This document shows positions 1-9,787 of a stretch of DNA of 64,000 nucleotides, one piece after another (position 1 is the stretch's first letter; each line of letters begins with the position of its first letter). The DNA is from Cichorium intybus. Lineage: Eukaryota; Streptophyta; Magnoliopsida; Asterales; Asteraceae. The stretch lies in NCBI GenBank assembly GCA_023525715.1, contig CM042012.1, positions 47,532,561 through 47,596,560 on the forward strand. Reading direction: 5' to 3'. Position numbers and translations under genes: made by a program. Under the pieces are notes generated by a model. It made no database searches. It was not told the origin of the DNA and saw nothing but the letters and a program-made list of their open reading frames with translations.

Positions 1-100
1 CGTCTAAATCTTTCTGACATAGCAATGCTTCTAATTGCATTTTCCACCAGCTAAAGTCAGAACCGTTGAACTTCTCGATTACAACCTTGTCTTCAGCCAT
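1..100 (-). CDS. Copia retrotransposon gag, N-terminal fragment (runs off window)
   Basis: The first 33 codons of a Ty1/Copia Gag read on the - strand from an ATG at 98-100 and continue beyond the left edge. The protein begins MAEDKVVIEKFNGSDFSWWK, a typical Copia Gag start. Upstream (in the - sense) come a leader, a primer-binding site and an LTR, so this is the 5' end of an element whose body lies outside the window. No frame break is seen in the visible part. Confidence 0.8.
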   Translation of the reverse strand, partial: MAEDKVVIEKFNGSDFSWWKMQLEALLCQKDLD

Positions 101-296
101 TACGACAAACAAGAGACAAATCTTTTATAGTACTTTTGTGTGACAGAACAGTACTCTTCAAAGTACCAAGACACCTTTAATACGATTAATAGAAATTAGT
201 TTCTGATGTGGAAGATCAGACAAAACTGCAACCACAGAGCATACTCTAATTTCTAAAACCGAGACCTCCTCCAAAACCCAAAGCTCTGATACCAGT
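101..296 (-). other. Copia leader with tRNA-iMet-type primer-binding site
   Basis: Untranslated leader between LTR and gag. The segment 282-295 read on the - strand gives ACTGGTATCAGAGC, which matches the usual primer-binding site complementary to the 3' end of initiator tRNA-Met in plant Copia elements. It abuts the LTR end at 297. Confidence 0.75.
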
Positions 297-579
297 TGAT
301 AGGAATCGGACAGGGTACACGCAGCGGAAACACACTATCACACACACAAACTCACGAAAATAAAGCAAGAAGAACACAAGGATTTTTACGTGGTTCGGAT
401 TCGGTGCAAATCCTACGTCCACGGGCTGCAACTAGAGAAATCTTATTAACTCAATAAGATTACAATTTACAATTGTTGGTGCATTTTCCTTCAAGTGAAT
501 GCCTATATTTATAGGCTTGAGAATGTATAAAATATATATAATTCTATCCTTCATTTTTGAAAAACTAAAATCTTCACCA
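297..579 (-). repeat. 5' LTR of a Copia (Tork/Tnt1-like) element
   Basis: The inner boundary is clear: TGATAGGAATCGG on the + strand starts at 297, directly next to the primer-binding site. On the - strand there is a TATA-like TATAAATATAGG near 505-520, followed by the 'cccgtggacgtagg ... ccgaaccacgtaaaaa' signature known from R/U5 regions of Tork-type LTRs (about 360-425). The outer edge near 579 is my estimate from the required TG. The other LTR is outside the window, so no target duplication can be checked. Confidence 0.65.
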
Positions 580-1632
580 ACTTACCTTTGAATTCAAAGT
601 TTTACCTAACAAATACTTGATGCTCCAAATAATAGGGATCTGTTGGTCATACATATTAATTCCGCGGTTATATCTAAAACTACTTCGATCTAAGAGGATG
701 AATTCTGTAAGAAGACAATAGTCCGTTAGACGCTGTCGTTTGACTGCTACTCTGCCCACCTGTCCGCCATTTGGACATCTTCTCGAAGGGCACACAAAGA
801 ATATTTATATGTAGTCATTAGTCAATATACCCGTTCTTCGTTCGTGCTTTCGTATAAGTTTTAGTTTTCCCTCCGTGACAGGTATTATTATCAATGGTGA
901 AGACAAGAACTCCAAGTAACCTTCTCCTACAGGTACGCTCGTATTTCTTTCTGATCATTCTAAGTCTATTCATGCGCAAATTCGTATTATATTCTGATGT
1001 TTGCCATATACATACATGCATGCTTCTGATCATTTTTAAGAGTCTGATTCATGCGCAAATTCGTATTGAGTTCCTGGATTTTCACTATGTTAGACGAATT
1101 GGTAGCTAGGTTCCAGCGGAGATTGTATTGTGGTTGCTCTGTAATGTTCTGTGCATGTTTAAGTATTTGAATTTGATGAAATCGTTCGAGTAACTCAAAA
1201 TTGACGTGATTTTACATGGTTTGTTTCAATTTGAGTTTCAGTATAACTTGTTAGCGTATTGAGATTATTCTGTTTGTTCTATCTATCGTAATATTAGGAA
1301 TCGTAAGTGAATGATGAAGATAATATTGGTGTATTAGTTGGATTCAAATTACTCTTTGAGATACGAATTCATATGCAATTCCCTACAAATTTAAGACGAA
1401 TATATTTGTAATCAATTTCTCTCGTATAACTAGATGAATCCGTAAAATTTCAATTCATTGAGCGGTGATTTTGTATTCATTTTCTCTGTATATAAAATGA
1501 CTCTGAATTATGTTTCTCCTTCCAGTTTTCACAATTGCAGCACAGCGCTGCTACATCTGCCCTTTATATTCAAGGAACTTAGTATCAAGCGTATCCAAGT
1601 TCAAAAGGTCAAAATAGTCAGATCACAATATA
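580..1632 (+). promoter_or_regulatory. Upstream region and probable 5' UTR intron of the PLAC8 gene
   Basis: No coding sequence is supported in this stretch. A likely 5' UTR intron runs from a donor CAG|GTACGC near 932 to a pyrimidine-rich acceptor ending at 1525, just before the start codon at 1633. TATA-like TATTTATA lies near 800. Small ORFs here have no family resemblance. The intron call rests only on splice-site appearance. Confidence 0.4.
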
Positions 1633-3120
1633 ATGTCTTCAATGGATGATGCTTCAATTGAAGACGAGAAATCTAATGAACACAAAGGCAAGACTTCTGT
1701 TCCTTTACACCATCAAAGGGGACTTCTAACAGAAGATGATAATCAAAATCAAGTTGATAGCAGTCAAAAAAAGTCAACCTTCTTCGGATTTAAGAAACCA
1801 GTCTCCCCATCTGTAAAATTCCAACGTCTTGCCCCTGAGAAGGATTCACCTTCCTGTACTTTTGGAGGAAGTGTGCATAATATTTTCAGCAAAAAAATCA
1901 ATTGGGGGTCCCTTCAAAACATGGCTAAAGAATGGCTATCAAATCCAACAAACATAGTTCTCTTTATTTGGATCATTTGTGTTGCTATTTCAGGGGCAAT
2001 TCTCTTCCTTGTAATGACAGGTATGTTAAACCACGCCCTTCCAAAAAAATCTCAAAGAAACGCATGGTTCGAAGTCAACAACCAAATTTTAAATGCCCTA
2101 TTTACCCTCATGTGTCTATACCACCACCCTCACCGCCTCTACCACCTCATACTCCTCTTCAGATTTAAACCACAAGACATTTCCAAATTAAGAAAATCAT
2201 ACTCCAAAAACGGAAGTTACAAACCTAACGAACGGGCCCACATGATGGTTGTTGTATTACTTCTTAACCTAAATTGTTTTGCACAATATGCTTTATGTGG
2301 TCTCAATGTTGGATACAAAAGATCAGAAAGACCCGCAATTGGAGTGGCACTGACTATTTCTGTAGCAATCAGTGCCCCTGCAATTGCGGGTCTTTACACT
2401 GTCATGAGTCCTTTAGGAAAGGACTATGGCACTGACACACCTTCTGACGAAGAATCTCAAAAAACTGAGAAAAGATTCTCGTTTAGTGAAAGTAACCCGG
2501 AATGGAGCGGGGGTATTTTCGACTTTTGGGAAGATATCTCATTAGCATACCTTTCATTATGTTGTGGTTTTTGTGTTTTTGGGTGGAATATGGAGAGACT
2601 TGGATTTGGAAACATGTATGTACACATGGCAACGTTTCTTCTATTCTGTTTGGCCCCATTTTGGATATTTAACTTGGCGGCTATTAATATTGACAATGAG
2701 ACAGTGAGGGGTGTTTTGGGGATTACAGGGGTGTTTTTGTGTTTATTCGGTTTGCTTTATGGTGGGTTTTGGAGGATTCAAATGAGGAAAAGATTCAATT
2801 TGCCACCTTCTAAATTCTGTTGTGGGAATTCAGTTGTTGGTGATTGTGTATTGTGGTTATGTTGTTGTTGGTGTTCACTTGCTCAAGAAGTTAGAACCGG
2901 AAATAAATATGATATTTTGGAAAATAAGTTTTATAAAAAAACCGAGGGTGAGATGGGAATATCGCCTTTGCCTCGAGAAGAACAGTTGAATTACCGATCT
3001 ACCCCTAGTCCTAGCAGGTTTTTACAGGAGTACCAGAGCTCGAACACGGAGCTAGGTTCTTCTTCGAGAGGTAATGATTCAACTCTGGAACCACCTATTC
3101 CGTCCTTTATACGTAGGTAA
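1633..3120 (+). CDS. PLAC8/DUF2985 family membrane protein
   Basis: Single-exon gene of 495 aa. Residues 1-90 are polar and probably disordered. Residues about 91-180 match the plant DUF2985 region (NPTNIVLFIWIICVAISGAI, then the conserved QRNAWFEVNNQILNALFTLM), with one strong membrane segment at about 107-130. A second hydrophobic region is at 205-260. Residues about 291-425 form the PLAC8 domain: W291, a CC pair at 310-311, FGWNMERLG, further membrane segments at 330-350 and 360-380, then the cysteine-rich end with DCVLWLCCCWCSLAQEVR (404-421). The tail is serine-rich. PLAC8 proteins include cell-number, cadmium-resistance and calcium-channel related membrane proteins; the role of this DUF2985 subgroup is not known to me. 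The start is the first in-frame ATG after a 5' UTR with likely intron. No frame damage. Confidence 0.9.
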   Translation: MSSMDDASIEDEKSNEHKGKTSVPLHHQRGLLTEDDNQNQVDSSQKKSTFFGFKKPVSPSVKFQRLAPEKDSPSCTFGGSVHNIFSKKINWGSLQNMAKEWLSNPTNIVLFIWIICVAISGAILFLVMTGMLNHALPKKSQRNAWFEVNNQILNALFTLMCLYHHPHRLYHLILLFRFKPQDISKLRKSYSKNGSYKPNERAHMMVVVLLLNLNCFAQYALCGLNVGYKRSERPAIGVALTISVAISAPAIAGLYTVMSPLGKDYGTDTPSDEESQKTEKRFSFSESNPEWSGGIFDFWEDISLAYLSLCCGFCVFGWNMERLGFGNMYVHMATFLLFCLAPFWIFNLAAINIDNETVRGVLGITGVFLCLFGLLYGGFWRIQMRKRFNLPPSKFCCGNSVVGDCVLWLCCCWCSLAQEVRTGNKYDILENKFYKKTEGEMGISPLPREEQLNYRSTPSPSRFLQEYQSSNTELGSSSRGNDSTLEPPIPSFIRR

Positions 3121-3597
3121 AAGAAAATAGTTTGAATGTGTGTTTTTTTTAGGTTATTCATATGATTTGTTGCTTTGTTTATAAGTTATTACGTTTTCAT
3201 TTTGTAAAATGCATTTATGTCGATTAAGATTTTGGTATTTACGGAAGGTTATGATTCAAAATCCTTTGGTTATTTATATTTATAGTAACATTAAGGATTT
3301 AAAGGCCCCTGTTGTTTTTATTTATCTTTTTTACATTTGCAACTATTATTTTTATTATCTAGGTGTATCTTTGTGAATTAAGTTAGATTAATTATAAGTA
3401 AAAAATATATAGAATATGCTGAATAGCACAAAAACTGTACCTTGTATTTACATATAATATACAAAATCCATTTAATTCCTACAACAAACCATACATATTA
3501 CATAATCATGGAATGTAACAACTCATTCCATTACCTCCCTTATTCCATTACTCCATCCATTCCATTCCATTCCATCGAACCAAACAGCTTAAACCAG
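3121..3597. other. Convergent 3' regions of the PLAC8 gene and CAN-A
   Basis: AT-rich 3' flank of the PLAC8 gene up to about 3420, then the presumed 3' UTR of CAN-A. The segment around 3435-3597 is similar to 14110-14267 next to CAN-B, including a run of 'ccatt' repeats, so it belongs to the duplicated gene unit. Confidence 0.5.
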
Positions 3598-3721
3598 CTA
3601 TCCATGTTCACGGCGATTCTTCCTCCATTCCCATGGCATTTCAGGATTTGATGAAGCCCACAACCCAATTCTCTTGGCTCTCGCACTTTTCTCCCACTAA
3701 TCACATCAAACCAATTCCGCC

Positions 3722-3756
<35 letters not shown>

Positions 3757-4912
3757 ATTACATTTCTTAACACAATCACATAACTATATTTTACCTTGGC
3801 TAATTCCGGCCTTTTGTCATATGCAGTGTAGTGCCATGCAAGTCCTTTCTTCAACATCAATTCCTACACATTCAACTTTCCCATATTAATTCCATTACAT
3901 TTGTTACTACTATATTACCATCCAATTTACCTGTACAAATACGCCATTACAATACATATCCCCAACAAAACGCCCATATTGATCTTCATCAAATATCAAA
4001 ATTTTCAAACACTTCCCATCAATTATCTTCACTAATTCATCCTTTGCCTCTTTCCCATATGGCATTGCATTTTCCGGTGCATCTATTCCCCTGTTTCCAT
4101 TCACTCATATCACCCCAAATAGCAATTACAACATCCTACTTTCATTTCTAGCTATTACAACGTTGTGTACTTTGAAATTTCTACCAATTATTTCTAGCTA
4201 TTTACAAAGCAATATTCATTGGTAATAATTTTTGTATGTCTACAAATAAAGATGGTTATATATACTTTTAGTTATATCATTTTTAAGGTAGTTTAATGAT
4301 GGGACACAAATTTAAATAAAAGTACCTTAGTCTAATCCGGTACTTCCGTGCTAGAATCTCTTCATTATCAATATGTAGGACCCTGTGTCATAACACAATT
4401 CAGAAAAAAAAAGTTTTATTTTAATTTTTAAAGAAAGAAGCTATAGATTCATGTCACATTTATTTACCCATAGCCAGCATTTTTTATTTGTGTGTGTAGT
4501 GAATCTGCTCTAGTGTAGTTCCTCTGGGCACGTGCTTCCTTGCGTTCAACTGCCGCCATTTGTATCTCTAGGGGGACACGTGACGACTCACGTGCATCTG
4601 AGGTACTAACATACACTGTTACACCGTCGCCATCTGCTACCGCCCTTGGGTCCACCTTTTTCAGTCAAGTTAAATTTTGCAAAATCATTAAAAAAATTGA
4701 ATTTGTGGACTGTGTGAGTGTAGTAGGTGGAGAGGGGAGTTTTTCTTACGGGAAGTGTGTGTAACTCGAATTTGAGACCGTCGGGTAGCGGTGGAGCTTC
4801 ACCGGCGGTGAGTTCAACTAGCGAGTCAACAAGTGGGAGACCGTAGAATGATAGTAATCCCTTAAAAAAAGAAACAAAACATACAATTTAGATTATTTAT
4901 TAGATTTAGATA

Positions 4913-4944
<32 letters not shown>

Positions 4945-7900
4945 GTGATTCGTGATTATGATTCTGATTTTATATAACTGATTTGATAAATCATTGGGTT
5001 ATTTAACATATATTTTTTTTAATTTAATGGATTTGTTAATATAGACAATAATATTTTGTCAAATAAAAATCAAAATAAGTCTAATAGAGTGGATATCTTG
5101 AAATATTACATGTTTAAATCTATTAGAATTAACAAATTGAGTAAAACTGCAATAATAGAAAAAATATAATTATTAAAAAGTATATAAAAATATTAAATGC
5201 AATAAAACAATGTGAAAATGAAATAAATTAGTATCACATATAATAAAATTTTAAAGGCAAGGTATACTATTAACAAGCTCGTAGAAATAATGAAATACTA
5301 AATAACTTGTTAAAAAATTAGTTCTATAAGCTATTTTTTATTTTCTCAATATAAAATAAACTAGTTTATAAGTTAGTTGTGGTTTACTAAAAAAGAGTGA
5401 TATATACATAAGGCTGATGGGAGTACCCATCACTTTGCCCAAAAGTGATGGGCGCCACGTCATCGCCACATAAGATTTTATCTCATCACACTCCATCACA
5501 TTACCCTCTTTATACCCATCACATTTTCATCACACCACATCATCTTTTTAATTAAAAAAAATTCAAAAATAAATTAGAACATAATTTTTAAATTAAAAAC
5601 CATTTCATTAAAAATAAAAAAACAAACTTAGAAAATAAAAATTACACTAAAAATAAAAATAAACGTAAACTAGTTGTCGTCATCGGTGTCGGTGTCGTTG
5701 TCGTTGTTGTTCCCGGGGCGATATTTAGCGCGTACACTTTCCCGCATCGCCAAGAAAATTTCCAAATCCTCGCCCTCGAAGTCGGATGGTTTTTTTGTCA
5801 AGAAGTCGATATCGGCGTTTCGTTGTAACTCTCGTTGCGTTTGGACAATTTGCCGTTGCGTTTTGACAATTTCTTTTTCGACCCGACCCATAATCCCGAC
5901 CTTTTCGCTTTGTAATTGGACGTATCGGTCGAATTTGTCGCCAAACAATTCCATAACGCTCGACTCGGAACCGGAACCCGAAGCCGCTTTCTTGCCGGCT
6001 TTTTTGCCCGGTCTCGCCCAATCGGTCGACGGATCGGTTGGGGTTCGTCTTCATCGAGATCGACGGGCTCGTCGTTCACGTCAATATAAGTTCGCCCGTC
6101 CGATTGTTGTGACGTCCCTTGGTGGACCGACCTCGATCGTTTAGTTCCCGAAGATTGCGAATCTTCGACAAGAAGCCACTTCGGTTGTTTTTTCAACTCG
6201 TTCCAAGCTTGTATATACGGGAACGCTTTCCGAGTCGGCGTTGTTGTCTCGTATTGTTTTAACGCCGCGTTGAAAACGTCGAAGTCGTTGGACCCGTTTT
6301 TCCGCATATTCGAGAGATTGTTGAACATGCCGTTAAAAGCGTTGAGCTTTAGTCGCATCTCTCGAAATTTCCCCGAAATTTTATCCATGTTCCGTTTTTT
6401 TTCGCCCATAAGCTCGTAAAAATTTGCTTGAACTTTGTTCCAAAAAGTATCAAGCGTTTGCAAGTCCCCGACGATCGGCTCAACGGAAGCGGAAATGTAC
6501 GCCTTCACCAAGTTTAACTCCTCCTCTTTCGTCCAATTCGTTCTTTTTTCGCCCCCCGTTTGTTTTGCCTTCTTCCTTGCGGCTCGGCGGGTTTGGTTGT
6601 CCCCTTCCTCTTGTGTCTCTTGAACCATATCGGGAGACACCGGTTGCGGTTGCGGATGCGGTGGTGGTTGTGACATCGGTGGTGGTTGTGACACCGGTTG
6701 CGGTTGCGGTTGCGGTGGTTGCGACGACTGGCCTTGGAATCCTTGCGGTTGAAACGGAAACGGGGGTTGAAATTGTTGATATGGGTTGAATGACGGATAT
6801 GGTTGTTGAAAAAGTGGTGGTTGTGCGATCGGAGACCCGCCTTGGAGTAAATTCATAAAACCACCGCGGGGCGATTCAAGATTCGGGTATTGACGCGGGG
6901 TGGAGTTTAATCCGAACGGATCATACTCGCGGTTTTGGTTTGAAGGTGGGGTGTTTGGGTTTTGTACCATTGCAAAAGATTTTTAAAAATTTTATGTTTG
7001 AGAGGTTAAAAGATGAAGAATGTGTATGTAAAATGTTAAAAAGATGTGATATATATATATGTGTATATGGTAATTTTTTTTTTTTTTTAAATTCTAGCCG
7101 TTGCAACGGCTATCTCCTCTCCCTTTCTCTCATTGGATGTGATCACCCGTGATATGGAACACGGCCCTTCACGACCACGCCCCATCACGGTAGCACGGGG
7201 CGGTGTGCACGCCGTGATGGGTGCAAACGTGGCCATCACGGTCCCTCCGTGAAGAGTACTCCCGATCGCCTAACAATTTTTATACATACATTGATGCTTT
7301 TTTTTTTTTTCATATTGTACAATAAAGTGTTGTGTATGGATTAAAAATTGTTGCATACAACTCACTTCCCTTTTGCGAAATGTAGCCTAGAAAGAGGTTT
7401 ATTTTTTATGTCAAAGTCCGGGTCTGGATCCGGATCCGGGTCATCTCTTTTGAAAAAGGACTGTGGTAGAAGTACCTCAATATCAGGTCTTTGGTGTCTG
7501 TGTAGAGTGTGAATTACAAGCCTGGAAGCCTCTTCAGGTGTCTTTGGTGGAGGTTTTGATTCCCTCCATGCCTTCGATAGTTTCTTATACCTTCAATTGG
7601 TTTGTTCAACAGTCAGAAACTAACTAATAACAAAGGAAAAACTAGAGTTGACTTTTCATTCCCAAAATTCTCCTTATCGATTTTGACGTTGAAAAAGTAA
7701 AGAGCGAAACTTTACCAATTGGACTGAGCTTTTTTAGATGAGCTCACATGCTTACTCAGGCCTTCAGGAACCTATAAATCAAACGAGTGAATTTAGTTTC
7801 TTTTTAGACCAAAATTGCAAATAAAATACCAAATGGGGTTTGTTATAAGATTACTAGAAACAATCGTAGTGAATTATGGTGGAAAAGGGGGTGATTTTTA

Positions 7901-8125
7901 TGAATCAAAGTTACGAAATTGGGGGTGAGAGTGAAGGTAGTAACTAGTAACTACCTGAGAGGTGATTTCGAAGTGGTAGAGGTGTTGGGCAAGGGCGGAG
8001 ACACCGACGTCGGATGAAGAAACGCCGTGGTGGCCAAGTGGTTGATCACCGGCGGCGCCGCCTGTAGTGGTGGTTTGTGGATCGGAACAGCATTGGCCAT
8101 ACAGAAACCGTAATGCATTTCCCAT
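3598..8125 (-). CDS. CAN: Staphylococcal-like Ca2+-dependent nuclease, copy A (CAN-type)
   Basis: Nine exons, all GT-AG: 7955-8125, 7716-7771, 7476-7590, 4750-4860, 4468-4655, 4326-4382, 3931-4090, 3795-3863, 3598-3696; 1026 nt, 341 aa, matching the plant CAN1/CAN2 family. The N-terminus MGNALRFLYGQCC carries Gly2 for N-myristoylation and CysCys for palmitoylation, which anchor CAN nucleases to the plasma membrane. The SNase fold covers about 150-330. Staphylococcal nuclease active-site residues map to Asp161 (DGDGV), Arg231 (IRLRGIDAPE), Asp236, Glu239 and Arg273 (YGR), all present. The enzyme is expected to cut DNA and RNA with Ca2+. Oddities: a 2.6-kb intron 3 (4861-7475) holding a Harbinger element, Gly214 where B has Arg, and a Gln in DEDQYGR where B has Arg. 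Upstream order and splice phases are identical to copy B. Reading frame fully open. Confidence 0.92.
3725..3752 (+). repeat. Poly(A) run in CAN-A intron 8
   Basis: Uninterrupted A homopolymer of about 27 bases directly before the exon 9 acceptor region. A shorter A run occupies the same place in copy C (20440-20458), so the site is prone to slippage. Confidence 0.9.
4861..5411. other. CAN-A intron 3, left part
   Basis: AT-rich intron sequence with a T run of about 25 at 4919-4944. I see no gene or element here before the Harbinger terminus at 5412. Confidence 0.6.
5412..7270 (-). mobile_element. PIF/Harbinger element with ORF1 only, inside CAN-A intron 3
   Basis: Terminal inverted repeats GGCTGATGGGAGTAC (5412) and, read from the right end, GGCGATCGGGAGTACTC. 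Both ends are flanked by TAA (5409-5411 and 7271-7273), the 3-bp target duplication typical of PIF/Harbinger. The 1859-bp element carries the Myb-like ORF1 on the - strand, but no DDE transposase is visible, so it is probably non-autonomous. Subterminal 'catcac' motifs are frequent at both ends, e.g. 5426-5545 and 7180-7255. It lies wholly within an intron of the nuclease gene and in the same orientation as that gene's coding strand. Confidence 0.88.
5670..6970 (-). pseudogene. Harbinger ORF1 (Myb-like/NAM-associated) protein, frameshifted
   Basis: ATG at 6968-6970. The N-terminal ~125 residues are rich in Pro, Gln and Phe with PQPQP and SQPPP repeats. A trihelix/Myb-like DNA-binding region follows (KRTNWTKEEELNLVKAYI, then TFWNKVQANFYELM and RKAFPYIQAWNELKKQPKW), then the acidic end characteristic of ORF1 proteins. 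In Harbinger systems ORF1 binds the element ends and assists the transposase. The frame is lost at a homopolymer (six T on the + strand, 6000-6005); the C-terminal coiled-coil part (MELFGDKFDRYVQLQ...) continues in another frame to 5670. A one-base slip is the simplest explanation, so this is a recent pseudogene or an assembly error. Confidence 0.85.
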
Positions 8126-8406
8126 TCTTTTTAACTACTTTTGGTTTTCTTCTAGTACGAGTCTACGACTTCGGATTTTTTATGAAATTATGAGAGAAAG
8201 AGTGGGTATGGATATTATTGTGGGAAGGCCGCAAGTAGCATCCAAGAAGAAAAGGTGACAATCCAAATTTCTTTTGCCATGTGTTGGCATATGATTTGTT
8301 GCCATTTTTTCTATAAAGCACATCCAATTGGAGGTTTTTGTTAAATATACAATAGTGGATGTATTAAAAAAATATGAGTTTTCAAATATTATTACCAACC
8401 TAGCCG
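8126..8406 (-). promoter_or_regulatory. CAN-A upstream region
   Basis: 5' flank of CAN-A. It aligns with the flank of CAN-B: both have a 'gtgttgg.atatgatt' block about 150 and 100 bp upstream of the ATG. In A the E-box reads CATGTG (8278-8283) where B has the G-box CACGTG. Shared sequence stops near 8310. Confidence 0.45.
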
Positions 8407-8617
8407 CAGGGGCGAAACTAGAAACTTTTTAAAGGGGGGGCCGAACTTTCAAACAGGGGCCAAATAGCTTCTTCTATTTTTTACCGCAGGGGCCAAAAAG
8501 CTAATACTTTGAATATATGAACCATGAATGCAAATAACTTATATATATATGCTACTTCTAACGTTGAAAACCGGGGGGGCCATGGCCCCAGCTGGCCCCT
8601 CTTATGATCCGCCACTG
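8407..8617. mobile_element. hAT-type MITE
   Basis: A 211-bp element with inverted ends CAGGGGCGAAAC and, from the right, CAGTGGCGGATC. It is flanked by an exact 8-bp duplication CCTAGCCG (8399-8406 and 8618-8625). The CAG-GGCG termini and 8-bp duplication are diagnostic of hAT elements. No coding capacity. Confidence 0.85.
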
Positions 8618-8625
8618 CCTAGCCG

Positions 8626-9065
8626 TCTCGAAAAGGCTTATAATATATGAAGTGTTGGAAATGTGTTTCTTTTTAACGGGTTTGAAGGTGACGGTTCTCG
8701 CTAGATATGTGAAATATTATTTCCACCGTGTTTTGAAATTCGTATCCAGTTGGTGTATAAGGTTTTAGTGCGAACCGTTTTGAAACATTTATGAACAATT
8801 TCATAACTCGATATTTTGTTGAGTTTGGTATATAGACTATAGTGGTCGCGTTTTGGTTATGTACGCTAAAAACGAATTCAATAATTGTCTGTACTTACAA
8901 CAACTTCAAAGATATATATGAACAGTTTTGAAACCCGGTATTTTCTCTAGTGTGTATGTTTTTAAATGTTAGACATGCGTATAAACATTGAGTTTTGTAC
9001 CTAGGACTTTAGGAGTGGTACTTTCAAAAAGTATTTATGGGTGCTGCTAAATTGACACTCTTTTA
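8626..9065. other. Intergenic, nothing recognised
   Basis: AT-rich sequence with no plausible reading frame, repeat or element end that I can see. Confidence 0.6.
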
Positions 9066-9787
9066 GGCTGGAGGGAGTGGTTAGCATGTTCAGCATGTGC
9101 TAAACTATGACACGTCAGTATTCAACAAGTTTAGCACATGCTGACCAAAAATGGTGGTAGTGGTCAGCACATGCTGAACTTCATACTAAACTATTTTATT
9201 AAATTTTTTTTTAATTATTTATATTATTAAAAACAATAATAAAATTAAAAACAACAATTTCATTAAACTTAAAATACATTACATTAAAATTAAAAACATA
9301 AATAAACAACTTAAAACAAACTAAATGAGCCGTATATCTTCTGTGTAGACGAGGCCCGCTGCTTGGCGATGGATTTTGTAATTCTTGTTGTAAATGAGCC
9401 GTAATACGCTCTATTTGCTCGCCTATTTGTTCTTCCAATTCATCATCAGATGACGACGATGATATCGAAATTGACGAGTCGGATGACATAATTTTTGAAA
9501 TTAAAATTGGGGGAGAGAGGATATAAATTGTAGAAGGGGTTTGATATTGAAGTTGTGTGGTACAAATGATTTGAGGGTTTGGTTTATATAGGAGAATAAT
9601 TGGATTTTTTTAAATTAATTTTTTTTTTGTATTTGTGACCTTTCAACGGTCACATGACCGTTGCCAAAGAGTTTGGCGAGCTCGCTGGAGAAATGGCGAG
9701 GACCGGTTAGCGAAGGCGAGGACGACGATTGACGGAGCTGATGGCGAGGGCTAGGCGAGACGGTTGGCGAGGCCACACCGCCCAGCC
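9066..9787 (-). mobile_element. Harbinger-type element with a transposase remnant
   Basis: Ends GGCTGGAGGGAGTGG (left) and GGCTGGGCGGTGTGG (right, reverse complement), flanked by TTA on both sides (9063-9065 and 9788-9790). The 722-bp element keeps the start of a transposase gene on the - strand. The right end is GC-rich with repeated 'ggcgag' words (about 9675-9770). Confidence 0.82.
9328..9489 (-). pseudogene. Harbinger transposase N-terminal fragment
   Basis: ATG at 9487-9489 opens a Ser/Asp/Glu-rich start (MSSDSSISISSSSSDDELEE) followed by QIERITAHLQQELQNPSPSS and GPRLHRRY. This is the usual N-terminus of plant HARBI1-like transposases, just before the conserved region. After about 54 residues similarity ends and the frame runs into unrelated AT-rich sequence, so the DDE domain is missing. 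Confidence 0.6.
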
